A DNA stretch of 40,120 nucleotides from an uncultured bacterium (GTDB taxonomy: Bacteria > Armatimonadota > HRBIN16). Position 1 is the stretch's first letter; each line of letters opens with the position of its first letter. The notes beneath the pieces are model-generated. The model was not told where the DNA came from and ran no database searches. It worked only from the letters and a program-made list of their open reading frames with translations. This document shows, one piece after another, positions 30,387-38,040 of this stretch. The position numbers and the translations under genes were made by a program. The DNA lies in the NCBI GenBank assembly GCA_938027655.1, contig CALJAP010000026.1:1-40120 (forward strand), given 5' to 3'.

Positions 30387-30452
30387 TTCCTGACAGCGTG
30401 CAAATCTCTTTTCTGGAGAGTCGCGTTCCGTCGTGACCACTCCGGTTTAACG

Positions 30453-30483
30453 GCTCGGGCGCAGCCTCGCCCTCTACCGAGCG
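30453..30483 (+). repeat. GAGCCTCG-type small hairpin repeat
   Basis: GCTCGG/CCGAGC arms enclose GCGCAGCCTCGCCCTCTA. The core matches copies near 166 and 7803. It lies in the gene-free stretch 30387-30713, which otherwise holds two larger palindromic elements. Confidence 0.45.
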
Positions 30484-30510
30484 GTGCAGAGGTTGGTAGG
30501 GAAGTTCCGA

Positions 30511-30588
30511 CCTGTTATGCTGAGCGTCAGCGAAGCATCCCTGTATGTCGTTAAAGCGGGATTCTTCGCTTCGCTCAAAATGACAGGG
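30511..30588. repeat. Palindromic intergenic element, copy 1
   Basis: CCTGTTATGCTGAGCGTCAG and CGAAGCATCC pair with GGGATTCTTCGCTTCGCTCA and ATGACAGG. Palindromes with a TGAGCG-AGCGAAGCAT arm and a TTCGCTTCGCTC arm are widespread in environmental bacterial genomes. Confidence 0.75.
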
Positions 30589-30602
30589 TTGGTGCACTTT
30601 TT

Positions 30603-30673
30603 GTCATGCTGAGCGTTAGCGAAGCATCTCGTTGTGGCGATACAACGAGATTTTTCGCTTCGCTCGGAACGAC
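30603..30673. repeat. Palindromic intergenic element, copy 2
   Basis: Same family as the preceding copy: GTCATGCTGAGCGTTAGCGA on the left and TTTTTCGCTTCGCTCGGAAC on the right, with a perfect inner stem TCTCGTTGT/ACAACGAGA. It ends 40 bp before the PHP gene. Confidence 0.78.
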
Positions 30674-30713
30674 GAGGGGACACATGACAGATACTAGAAA
30701 CCCAGGAGAACTC

Positions 30714-31571
30714 ATGCCGATACGGCACAACCCATACGCGCAACGCCATCCGCTCTGGCTCAAAGGCAATCTGCACGCGCATACCACCCTTAGCGATGGC
30801 GAGCTTTCCCCTGACGATACGATAGATGCCTTCATTCGGCATGGCTACGATTACATCGCGCTTACCGACCACGACGTTGTTGCCAACCCTAATGAGGCGC
30901 GCTTCCCGCAGATTCTGGTCTTCGCGGGCGTGGAGCACAGCGCACAACAACATATCTTGCGCGTGAACGTCGCCAGTACCCTGCCCCGCGACCTCAGCTA
31001 TCAGTCGGTGATAGACCTTACTCTGCAAGAGGGAGGACTGGTTATCCTGAACCACCCGAACTGGGGAGAGAACCTCGACCACTGGCGCGACTCGCAGCTC
31101 CTTCACCTGCAGCGGTATCACGGCATCGAAATCTACAACAACGTGATAGAGTACCTGGAAGGTAGCCCTTATGCCCTGGACCGTTGGGACAGGTTGTTAT
31201 CGGATGGCAGGCAGATATGGGGCTACGCAAACGAAGATACCCACCGTACTCTCCAGATAGGTTCCGCGTGGAACGCGGTCAATGTGAGGGAGCGAAGCAA
31301 AGAGGCGGTGCTGGACGCGCTGAAGGAGGGACGGTTCTATGCCTCCACCGGCGTGGTGATAGAGGACATTGTGGTGGAAGATGGGTATTACCGCGTGCAC
31401 ACGGTAAACGCTCGCGAACTACGGCTTATCTCCTTACACGGGCAGGTCATAGAGCGCGTCAGCGGTAGTAAGGCAACCTTCTCCCTGAACAAAGCGAGCG
31501 TGTACGCTCGCGTGGAGGCGATTGGCGAAAGAGAGGCTCGCGCATGGACGCAACCGGTGTTTGTGGAGTAG
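30714..31571 (+). CDS. PHP-domain phosphoesterase
   Basis: This 285-aa protein has the PHP metal motifs: KGNLHAHTTLSDGELSPDD (H-x-H), YDYIALTDHDVV (DHD), EHSAQQHILRVNV, and NHPNWGENLDHW with later YANEDTHR. It would be a metal-dependent phosphoesterase, related to YciV-like nucleases or histidinol phosphatase. The C-terminal ~70 residues form a beta-rich accessory part (YYRVHTVNARELRLISLHGQ). The ATG at 30714 is set by CCAGGAG five bases upstream. The open frame extends to 30606, but its first 25 codons are translated repeat sequence. It overlaps the longest form of the next gene. Confidence 0.88.
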   Translation: MPIRHNPYAQRHPLWLKGNLHAHTTLSDGELSPDDTIDAFIRHGYDYIALTDHDVVANPNEARFPQILVFAGVEHSAQQHILRVNVASTLPRDLSYQSVIDLTLQEGGLVILNHPNWGENLDHWRDSQLLHLQRYHGIEIYNNVIEYLEGSPYALDRWDRLLSDGRQIWGYANEDTHRTLQIGSAWNAVNVRERSKEAVLDALKEGRFYASTGVVIEDIVVEDGYYRVHTVNARELRLISLHGQVIERVSGSKATFSLNKASVYARVEAIGEREARAWTQPVFVE

Positions 31572-34500
31572 GCCGGACCAACACCTCACCCCCGACCCCT
31601 CTCCCACAGGGAGAGGGGAGAGTTTGCCCCCCTTCCGTTCTTTTGGGCAGGGGCAAGGGGGTTGACCGGTCGGCGGTGGTTACCGATACAGCGGAAAGCG
31701 GTTCCCCCTTCCCTCGTAGGCAAGGGGGCAAGGGGGTTAGGTCTTTCCTGTGCACATTGCTGTTACTCTCCCTGCTTCTCTGCACCACCCTCGCCCACGC
31801 AGACACCCGCTGGCACTTTCGCGCCACCATCGGCGTAGACGACGGCGTGCTGGGGCGACCCGGCGCAGCCATCTTCCGCGTGTTTGTCGGCGAGGAGAAG
31901 GTGTACGAAAGCCCTGCGCTGAAGGCGGGTGATAATCCCATCACCCTCCATATCCCGCTACGTAGCACCGACACACTCACCCTGGAGGTAGCGGATACCG
32001 GAGACGGTCACGGGGGCGACTGGGGCAACTGGTGCGACGCCCGTATCCAGGACGATTCGGGAAAGACCACCATCTGGCTCAGCGACCTGCACGAGCAGGT
32101 TCTGCAGGAATGGATAAGCACGCGCAAGGACCGCAATATCGTCGGGCAGCCGCTGAAGCTGCGTGGGCGTATCTATCGCAAGGGACTGGGTACCATCTCC
32201 GGCTCCCGCATGAGGTACATCGGCTGGTACGCGCAGTGGCAAGAGCGAGAACGTCGCCTCCGGCAAGAAGAGCAGACAGCGGTGCGGGAGTTACAGTTCC
32301 TGCGTCTGGAAGGCAATTTACGCGGAGCGCAACTGCTGGTAAACGGTCGCGCTGTCATCGCACTGCCGCTACAAATCCCGCCCGGTGCTGTAGTACAGAT
32401 GAAACTCCCCCTGAACACGGAGCGACCCCTCTGGCATCATCCCGTCTTTGAGAGCTTATGGGTACGGTCTAAGCAGGGTTCCGTGCCCCTTCGCCTGTGG
32501 CATCCCGAGAACATCCAGCTGCTCTCTCCGGCTTGGGGGGTGGATTTGCCTGTTCTCAACGGCGCGGCGTATCCGGGCGCATCCGGCGTCGGGGGCGAGG
32601 CGCAGTTAACCTATCGCTATCCTTTCCGGCAAACCGCCGCGGCTCTGCTCCCCGTGCGGGCAAAAGCGCGCTATACCCTGCAGATGTGGTGTGCTGTGCG
32701 CACCTCTTCTGCGCATCATGCCACTTTAAGCGTTGCCATCTACGAAGGACAAACCCTGCGAGCACGCACGCGCTTACTCAGCACAGGCGAAGCGCAAAGC
32801 CTGCCTGACGTTCCTCTGCACGGCAACGCTCCGCTCCGAATCGTGGTCGACGATGCGGGCGACGGCAATCTGGACGACGAGGTGTACATCGACGGCGTGC
32901 TGGTGGACCGCGCAAACCGCCGTTCCAGCCCGATAACCAGCCTGCCCTATCTGCTGGAGGAAGTCCCGCAGGAGGCGGTTCAGGTATTCCACTTCCCCAC
33001 GTCCGAAATGCGCAGGAGCGCAGCGTCTCTGTCCACCTCGCTTAGGTCGGCGTTTCGGGTGCAGGCTCCTGCTCAAATAGTGCTGGAAGGCTACGGTGCG
33101 GCGATAGAACGGCTGTACCGCTGCGCCAGGCTGGTGCGTGAAGCGCAATCTCTATGGAAAGCGGGCAAGGTATCTGATGCTGCCGAAAGGCTATCCGTCG
33201 CTCAGGGGCTGGACGAAGGCAACCCGCAGGTCTATCGCCTGCGCGTGCAGATGGCGAAAGCGGTGGGCAGAAACGACCTCGAACTGCAAGCATGGAAGCG
33301 TTTGGTGGAAATCTCCCGTGCCGACCTGCCGTTGCGACGGCAGGCAAAAGAGCGCATCGCCGAACTGTACCGCCTGTTGGACGGCAACCGACCCGAATGG
33401 GAGTTTCGCTTGCCGCCTGCTCCTCCCCCCAGTGCCGACATCGGCGCGCTGGTGCAGGGTATCTGGCGATTGCAGATAAAGCCCTCTTCTGTTGCCGATG
33501 ACACCCAAACGGGCGAATTGCGCTTTACAGTGCCGCGTGATCGCTCCGGCTGGTGGCTGCAGGGCTGCATCGACACGCGCGGACTGGCCCTGTCCGCTTC
33601 GCTGGAACGCAGGCAGGGAAACCTCTGGCGCCCTGTCTGGCGTGTGTCGGATTCTGACCCGCAGCAGTTTCCTCTGCTAGAGTATCAGCTGTCGCCTGGC
33701 GAGTACCGTCTGCGGATACAGCATGATAGCACGCGCGATAATGTAGAAGGCGCATTCCACGTTGCGCTCGGTTTGCTGCTCTGCCGGGAGAAGCCCGCAT
33801 CTCCTTCCCAGCAGTGGACGTACCGTCTGCGCACCGACGGCTCCGCCGAGGTGGAAGCGGTCGTGTCAGGAGCCATAGCCCTGCCCATCCCCCTCACTGC
33901 GGAGGGGCTTCAGGTGGAAGAGGCGCGATACTCACTACTGCCACCGGTATACGAGTATCTTTCCCGTCTGGAGTTACGCCATGCGCAGGTGCTGTTGCTC
34001 CAACCGACAGGCGAGCAGGCTACCGTGCGCTTCCGCTGGCTGGATGCCGCGTACAACGTGCCCATGACCCGTTACGCCCCCGATCGCAAAGAGCACTTCT
34101 ACTTCCGCTCGCTCGCCGGGCTGGGCAAGGCACAGGGCGAAATGGATGTGGTCGTCCATCTGCCGGAAGGCACGGGCGAGATCGTCACCCTGGTACCGGA
34201 ACCGCAATCCCGTGAGGGTTCCACTCTGCACTTCCGCCTGCCGCAGGAGCGTGTGGTTGTGGTCAACGCCAAGCACCCTCAGATGGATACCCACTGGCTG
34301 TCCGCAACCTATCGTCGGATGAACGTCTATATCCCGGACACCCCCTTCTATCGCCGCTGGCTACCCGAGTATCTCGCTCTGCTCATGCGCATCTACGACC
34401 GCGAGCAACGAGTGGTAGGTGGCTATGAACCCGAAGATGCGCTGTTCGTCTCTCTCACTGCCCCTGCCCAGCTGTCGGGCTATGGCGGGGCAACCTGGGG

Positions 34501-35053
34501 CGGACCGCGTTCGGAGACGTGGATTGCCTGCACCGGTCGCGTGGGACCCTATAATCTGCGTTATGAGGCGGGCGGCGACGGCGTAGAAGCACACGAGCTG
34601 AAGTGGGTGTTCCTGCACGGTGTCGGCGAAGGGTTGCCGCACTGGCTGCAGACCGGCGCGGTTATCTACATCGAGGAACAGGGCAAGCTGGCGGGCAACA
34701 CCGCTTTCCCCGACGTGTGGTATCGGCGCGCGCTGCGTGTGGGCGCACAGAGCTTTCGCAAACGATTCCCCAAACCGCCCACCCCTCTGCAATGGTCGGA
34801 TAGCGAGTTTCGCCAGCAACCGGCATCGCAGCGAATGCTCGGCGAGGCGATGGCGCACGAGATACTGCATTCTATTGCCCGTCGCTACGGCAACCGCGTG
34901 TGGGCAGAACTCTTTCGCCGAAACCGCGAGGGCACGCTGGAGCTGAAAGAACTTCCCGACCGCCAGAAGGACGCCCGGATTATCGACGCGCTGGCGGAGA
35001 TTACGGGAGACGTGAGAGTCAAGCGAATGTTTGTCCAGTGGGGTTTCCGGTAG
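31544..35053 (+). CDS. Large secreted multidomain protein with degenerate peptidase-MA-like domain
   Basis: Maximal frame of 1169 aa; residues 1-65 translate intergenic repeats, so the true start is uncertain. A signal peptide begins near residue 66 (SFLCTLLLLSLLLCTTLAHA) and could use CTG 31748 or TTG 31757 after AGGGGGTTAGG. Then comes an NPCBM-like beta domain (WHFRATIGVDDGVLGRPG, GGDWGNWCDARI), long beta-rich regions, a TPR-like helical stretch (about 525-610) and a C-terminal gluzincin-like domain (about 925-1160). That domain keeps the layout of a zinc peptidase, but HExxH reads HELKW (residue 1017) and WLxEG reads WLQTG. An HEILH occurs later (1105), where such families have a plain helix. 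Probably exported and non-catalytic. It follows the PHP gene. Confidence 0.72.
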   Translation: MDATGVCGVGRTNTSPPTPLPQGEGRVCPPSVLLGRGKGVDRSAVVTDTAESGSPFPRRQGGKGVRSFLCTLLLLSLLLCTTLAHADTRWHFRATIGVDDGVLGRPGAAIFRVFVGEEKVYESPALKAGDNPITLHIPLRSTDTLTLEVADTGDGHGGDWGNWCDARIQDDSGKTTIWLSDLHEQVLQEWISTRKDRNIVGQPLKLRGRIYRKGLGTISGSRMRYIGWYAQWQERERRLRQEEQTAVRELQFLRLEGNLRGAQLLVNGRAVIALPLQIPPGAVVQMKLPLNTERPLWHHPVFESLWVRSKQGSVPLRLWHPENIQLLSPAWGVDLPVLNGAAYPGASGVGGEAQLTYRYPFRQTAAALLPVRAKARYTLQMWCAVRTSSAHHATLSVAIYEGQTLRARTRLLSTGEAQSLPDVPLHGNAPLRIVVDDAGDGNLDDEVYIDGVLVDRANRRSSPITSLPYLLEEVPQEAVQVFHFPTSEMRRSAASLSTSLRSAFRVQAPAQIVLEGYGAAIERLYRCARLVREAQSLWKAGKVSDAAERLSVAQGLDEGNPQVYRLRVQMAKAVGRNDLELQAWKRLVEISRADLPLRRQAKERIAELYRLLDGNRPEWEFRLPPAPPPSADIGALVQGIWRLQIKPSSVADDTQTGELRFTVPRDRSGWWLQGCIDTRGLALSASLERRQGNLWRPVWRVSDSDPQQFPLLEYQLSPGEYRLRIQHDSTRDNVEGAFHVALGLLLCREKPASPSQQWTYRLRTDGSAEVEAVVSGAIALPIPLTAEGLQVEEARYSLLPPVYEYLSRLELRHAQVLLLQPTGEQATVRFRWLDAAYNVPMTRYAPDRKEHFYFRSLAGLGKAQGEMDVVVHLPEGTGEIVTLVPEPQSREGSTLHFRLPQERVVVVNAKHPQMDTHWLSATYRRMNVYIPDTPFYRRWLPEYLALLMRIYDREQRVVGGYEPEDALFVSLTAPAQLSGYGGATWGGPRSETWIACTGRVGPYNLRYEAGGDGVEAHELKWVFLHGVGEGLPHWLQTGAVIYIEEQGKLAGNTAFPDVWYRRALRVGAQSFRKRFPKPPTPLQWSDSEFRQQPASQRMLGEAMAHEILHSIARRYGNRVWAELFRRNREGTLELKELPDRQKDARIIDALAEITGDVRVKRMFVQWGFR
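31583..31741. repeat. Three CCCCT/AGGGG palindromes before a signal peptide
   Basis: Copy A (31583-31620) CCCCTCTCCCACAGGGAGAG; copy B (31627-31669) CCCCCCTTCC with GGGCAGGGGCAAGGGGGTTG; copy C (31702-31741) TTCCCCCTTCCCTCGTAGGC with AAGGGGGCAAGGGGGTTAGG. Each forms a C-rich/G-rich hairpin. Copy C ends directly at the signal-peptide codons of the large secreted gene. Confidence 0.75.
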
Positions 35054-35084
35054 GGACAAATGGTTATTCGCTCCCACGTCGTGT

Positions 35085-35090
35085 TATAAT
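35085..35090 (+). promoter_or_regulatory. -10 box of the HEPN/MNT pair
   Basis: Perfect TATAAT, 21 bases before the HEPN start. The best -35 candidates (TGGTTA at 18 bp, TTATTC at 15 bp) are poor. Confidence 0.5.
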
Positions 35091-35111
35091 GGTGACCGGA
35101 GGCGAGACAAG

Positions 35112-35537
35112 ATGAATCGTGCTGGGGACTGGTTGCGTCAAGCGGAGCGCGACCTGCAACAGGCGCACATCAGCCATGAGAACGGGGTGCACGAGTGGGC
35201 GTGTTTCGCGGCGCAGCAAGCGGCTGAGAAAGCGGTCAAGGCGCTGCATCTGCAGCTGGGGCAGGATGCGTGGGGACATTCTGTCGTAAAGCTGCTGAAG
35301 CAACTTCCCGATGAGATCGAAGTGCCGCGCGAGCTGGAGGAAATAGCTAGTGTTCTGGATGCTTACTACATCCCTCCGCGTTACCCCAATGGGTTCTCTG
35401 AGGGTGCTCCCTATGAGTATTACACCCGAAAACAAAGCGAAGAGGCGATACGCTATGCCCGTGAGATCCTTGAATTCGCCCGTGCTCAAATGGCTCGATG
35501 CCGAGACCGTTCATCTGGCGGTACAAGCGTGGGCTGA
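35112..35537 (+). CDS. HEPN-domain protein (toxin of a HEPN/MNT pair)
   Basis: This 141-aa all-helical protein has the PF05168-type HEPN pattern: DWLRQAERDLQQAHISHENG, WACFAAQQAAEKAVKALHLQ, GHSVVKLLKQLP, PRYPNGFSEGAPYEYYT and EEAIRYAREILEFAR. HEPN proteins of such pairs are often ribonuclease toxins, but a clear R-x4-6-H active site is not obvious here, so toxicity is uncertain. GGAGG lies 9 nt before the ATG. Its 3' end overlaps the nucleotidyltransferase gene by 83 bp in another frame. The C-terminal ~15 residues (CRDRSSGGTSVG) may simply be a by-product of that overlap. Confidence 0.87.
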   Translation: MNRAGDWLRQAERDLQQAHISHENGVHEWACFAAQQAAEKAVKALHLQLGQDAWGHSVVKLLKQLPDEIEVPRELEEIASVLDAYYIPPRYPNGFSEGAPYEYYTRKQSEEAIRYAREILEFARAQMARCRDRSSGGTSVG

Positions 35538-35850
35538 GCACGTCTTCGCCCGGTACCCTGCTGTGGTGAGGATAGGGCTGTTTGGCTCGTATGCGCGTGG
35601 TGATTGGGGGGTCGGCAGTGATATCGACCTCGTGATTATCTTGCGGGAGACAACGATACCGTTCATTGAAAGGGCTCGCCACTGGGACACCTCCGACTTG
35701 CCCCTTTCCACAGACCTGCTGGTGTACACGGAAGCCGAGTGGCAGAAGATGCTCTCGCAAGGACACTTTGCCCGACGCATCGAGCGCGAGGCGCGATGGT
35801 TCTACCCGGATTCTGCAGATTCTTTCGCCAGCGACAGTGCGCTCTCATAA
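35455..35850 (+). CDS. Minimal nucleotidyltransferase (MNT, antitoxin partner)
   Basis: This 131-aa protein has the polymerase-beta nucleotidyltransferase motif GSYARGDWGVGSDIDLVI (Gly-Ser and the two metal-binding Asp) and the third Asp strand in LPLSTDLLVYTEAEW. MntA-type antitoxins adenylylate the HEPN toxin. I start at the ATG at 35455 (MPVRSLNSPVLKWLD), preceded by AGAGGCG; longer versions would only read HEPN codons in another frame. The 83-bp overlap with the HEPN gene implies tight coupling. The last 49 bp overlap the convergent rsgA gene. Confidence 0.88.
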   Translation: MPVRSLNSPVLKWLDAETVHLAVQAWAEHVFARYPAVVRIGLFGSYARGDWGVGSDIDLVIILRETTIPFIERARHWDTSDLPLSTDLLVYTEAEWQKMLSQGHFARRIEREARWFYPDSADSFASDSALS

Positions 35851-36773
35851 CGGCGCTGGTCTATCTTCCCTTCCTCCACTGCCTCTTTGACCGCACAATC
35901 GGGTTCGGTGTCGTGCTGACAGTCGGGAAAATAGCACTTTCCCAGATACGGGCGTATCTCCGGGAAGGCTTCCCACACCGTTTGGGCGTCCACAGCCCAC
36001 AGCTCCAAATTGCGCATTCCGGGCGTATCGGCAATCCAGCTCCCTTCGCCCATGCTTATCAGCTGCGCGAGGGTGGTGGTGTGCCTGCCCTTGTGCGTCG
36101 TTTCGCTGACCTGTCCCACTTTCAACCCCAGACCGGGTTGCAGGGCGTTCAGAATGCTGCTCTTCCCTACCCCGGAGGGTCCACACACCGCTGCGATTTG
36201 TCCGCGTAGTCGCTCGCGCAGACACTCGATATTATCGCCTCGTGTCGCGCTGACCCGAATCACTTCATAGCCGCACCGGCTATATACCTGCAGGTGGTTT
36301 TCGGTCTGCGGCTCGATGGGCAGGTCGCACTTGTTAGCGACGATGAGGGGGTGCAGTCCGTTCGCATACGCCGCCACAAGGAAGCGGTCCAGCTGCCAGG
36401 GGTCCAAGCGAGGCTCTAGCACCGAGAAGACAATCAGCAGCAGGTCGATATTGGCAACGATAACCTGAACCTCTTTCGTTCGGGGGATAAAACGCACCAC
36501 CGCGGAGCGACGGGGTTCCACCTCGGTAATGACCCCCTGATGCGGCGTGGTATAGTGGAACCACACGGTATCGCCCACTGCCACAGGGTTGGTCAGCCGT
36601 TTGCGTTTTGCCTGGATGACGCGCGGGGCCCGGCTGGCGCTTTCGGTCACTACCAGCTCCTTCTTCAGGTTGCCGCGCAGGGTGCAGAGCACCTCGCGCC
36701 CCTTGTGAAACACCGTATAGTTGCCCGCGCTGGCGCGGATGACGATACCCTGTAGCCGATTGGCTTCCTTCAT
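35802..36773 (-). CDS. rsgA: Small ribosomal subunit biogenesis GTPase RsgA
   Basis: RsgA is a circularly permuted GTPase that checks 30S subunit maturation. The 323-aa product has an N-terminal OB fold (QGIVIRASAGNYTVF...VGDTVWFHY). GTPase motifs are in permuted order: ANKCDLP (G4), then GPSGVGKSS (G1), GRHTTT (G2) and DTPGMRNLEL (G3). The C-terminal zinc knuckle is KCYFPDCQHDTEPDCAVKEA. Length and motifs are standard. The 3' end overlaps the MNT gene tail to tail, and the ATG overlaps the larC stop by 4 bp, so larC and rsgA are coupled. Confidence 0.96.
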   Translation of the reverse strand: MKEANRLQGIVIRASAGNYTVFHKGREVLCTLRGNLKKELVVTESASRAPRVIQAKRKRLTNPVAVGDTVWFHYTTPHQGVITEVEPRRSAVVRFIPRTKEVQVIVANIDLLLIVFSVLEPRLDPWQLDRFLVAAYANGLHPLIVANKCDLPIEPQTENHLQVYSRCGYEVIRVSATRGDNIECLRERLRGQIAAVCGPSGVGKSSILNALQPGLGLKVGQVSETTHKGRHTTTLAQLISMGEGSWIADTPGMRNLELWAVDAQTVWEAFPEIRPYLGKCYFPDCQHDTEPDCAVKEAVEEGKIDQRRYESALSLAKESAESG

Positions 36774-37945
36774 GATAACCTGTTCCGATACGCGCGTTCC
36801 GCCTCCGCGTAGACTTCCTTGATGGGCACGCGATGCTCCTCTGCGCGTGCCGCGCAGTCGGCGTACTCGGGCGAAGCGGTCATCTCCCTGCCGTTCCAGA
36901 TACCCACCTTAATGCGCACCTCTCCGTAGTGCGTGTGCACCGTTTCCCAGCGTCGCTCCAGACACAGCCTTTGCCAGCGGCTGAAGCGCGCCCCGAAGGT
37001 AGTGGTCTCCCGGAAAAGGGTCTCCAGTAGGGCTATCTCCCTGCCCGGCTCGCACAGCACGCTCAGCTGTGTGGCAGGACGTCCTCGCTTCATGGTGATA
37101 GGGCTATAATACACATCCAGCGCACCCGCCTCGAACAGCTTCTGTTGCACCGGGGTGTACCATTCCGGGTTCATGTCGTCCAGATTGACCTCAATCAGCA
37201 CGGTATCCTGCGCGGGCAAATCCGGCATCATCTCGCCAATAACTACCCGCAACAGGTTGGGACGCGCTTCGAACCGCTTTTTGCCTGCGCCGTAGCCCAC
37301 CTGCTCTATCCTCATGCGAGCAAATCCGCCGAAGCGTCTCGCCAGAGCGACCATGAGAGCCGCGCCTGTGGGCGTAACCGTCTCGCCCTGCACGGTATCG
37401 TCAGGGACAACCTCCGCGCCTTTGAGCAGCTCCAGCACCGCCGGCGCAGGGACCGGTATCATCCCGTGCGCTGCCTTCACGAACCCGCGCGACATCGGCA
37501 GAGGCGAACACTCGATGATATCCACATGGAGCGCGTCCAGCAGCACGCACACGCCGAGAATATCCGCAATGGCATCCACCGCGCCTACCTCGTGAAAATG
37601 CACCTGCTCGACCGTCGTGCCGTGTACGCGCGCTTCTGCCTCCGCCAGCCGACGGAACACTTCACCTGCCCACTCTTTCGCCCGCGTTGATGCGGAGCTT
37701 TGTTCGATAATCGCCAGCACGTCGGACAAATGGCGGTGAGGTTGTTCCTTACCGGAGTGGATACTGACGTCTACCGCCTCTATCCCGTTGACGGTCATTC
37801 TCTCGATACGATAGCTCCAGCCCTGCAGGGGCAGACTATGCCACGCCTCTTGCAAAGCCTGCTGCGATGCCCCTGCGCCGAGCAGTGCCCCCAGAGCCAT
37901 ATCGCCCGATATGCCTGAAAAGCAGTCAAAATAAGCCACGCGCAT
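36770..37945 (-). CDS. larC: Nickel-pincer cofactor biosynthesis protein LarC
   Basis: LarC inserts nickel into the pyridinium bisthiocarboxylate nucleotide in a CTP-dependent step, giving the cofactor of lactate racemase and relatives. The 391-aa product has the family start RVAYFDCFSGISGDMALGAL, HFHEVGAVDAIADILGVC, AAHGMIPVPAPAVLELLKGA, TPTGAALMVALARRF and the C-terminal VNLDDMNPEWYTPVQQKLFE domain. It is one continuous frame; in Lactobacillus the two halves are joined by programmed frameshifting. LarB and LarE are not in the window. The ATG overlaps nothing upstream; the stop overlaps the rsgA start (ATGA). Confidence 0.95.
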   Translation of the reverse strand: MRVAYFDCFSGISGDMALGALLGAGASQQALQEAWHSLPLQGWSYRIERMTVNGIEAVDVSIHSGKEQPHRHLSDVLAIIEQSSASTRAKEWAGEVFRRLAEAEARVHGTTVEQVHFHEVGAVDAIADILGVCVLLDALHVDIIECSPLPMSRGFVKAAHGMIPVPAPAVLELLKGAEVVPDDTVQGETVTPTGAALMVALARRFGGFARMRIEQVGYGAGKKRFEARPNLLRVVIGEMMPDLPAQDTVLIEVNLDDMNPEWYTPVQQKLFEAGALDVYYSPITMKRGRPATQLSVLCEPGREIALLETLFRETTTFGARFSRWQRLCLERRWETVHTHYGEVRIKVGIWNGREMTASPEYADCAARAEEHRVPIKEVYAEAERAYRNRLS

Positions 37946-37969
37946 CCCATTTCCCCGTATCTCTTGCCG

Positions 37970-37998
37970 TTGTCACGATACCTGTTGTATGATACACT
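37970..37998 (+). promoter_or_regulatory. Promoter of the LTxxQ protein gene
   Basis: TTGTCA (37970-37975), 17-bp spacer, TACACT (37993-37998). A TATGAT lies in the spacer. The leader is about 36 nt. Confidence 0.55.
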
Positions 37999-38040
37999 TA
38001 GCCTTGTGAGGTTGGTTTCCCTTTCGGAAGGAGGTTACTC

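Noticed and set aside
31544-31738. Native N-terminal domain of the large secreted protein
   Set aside because: The residues read PPTPLPQGEGR and similar, which are translations of intergenic palindromes; a normal signal peptide begins after them.
36770-37945. Programmed frameshift in larC
   Set aside because: The gene is a single continuous frame covering both family halves.
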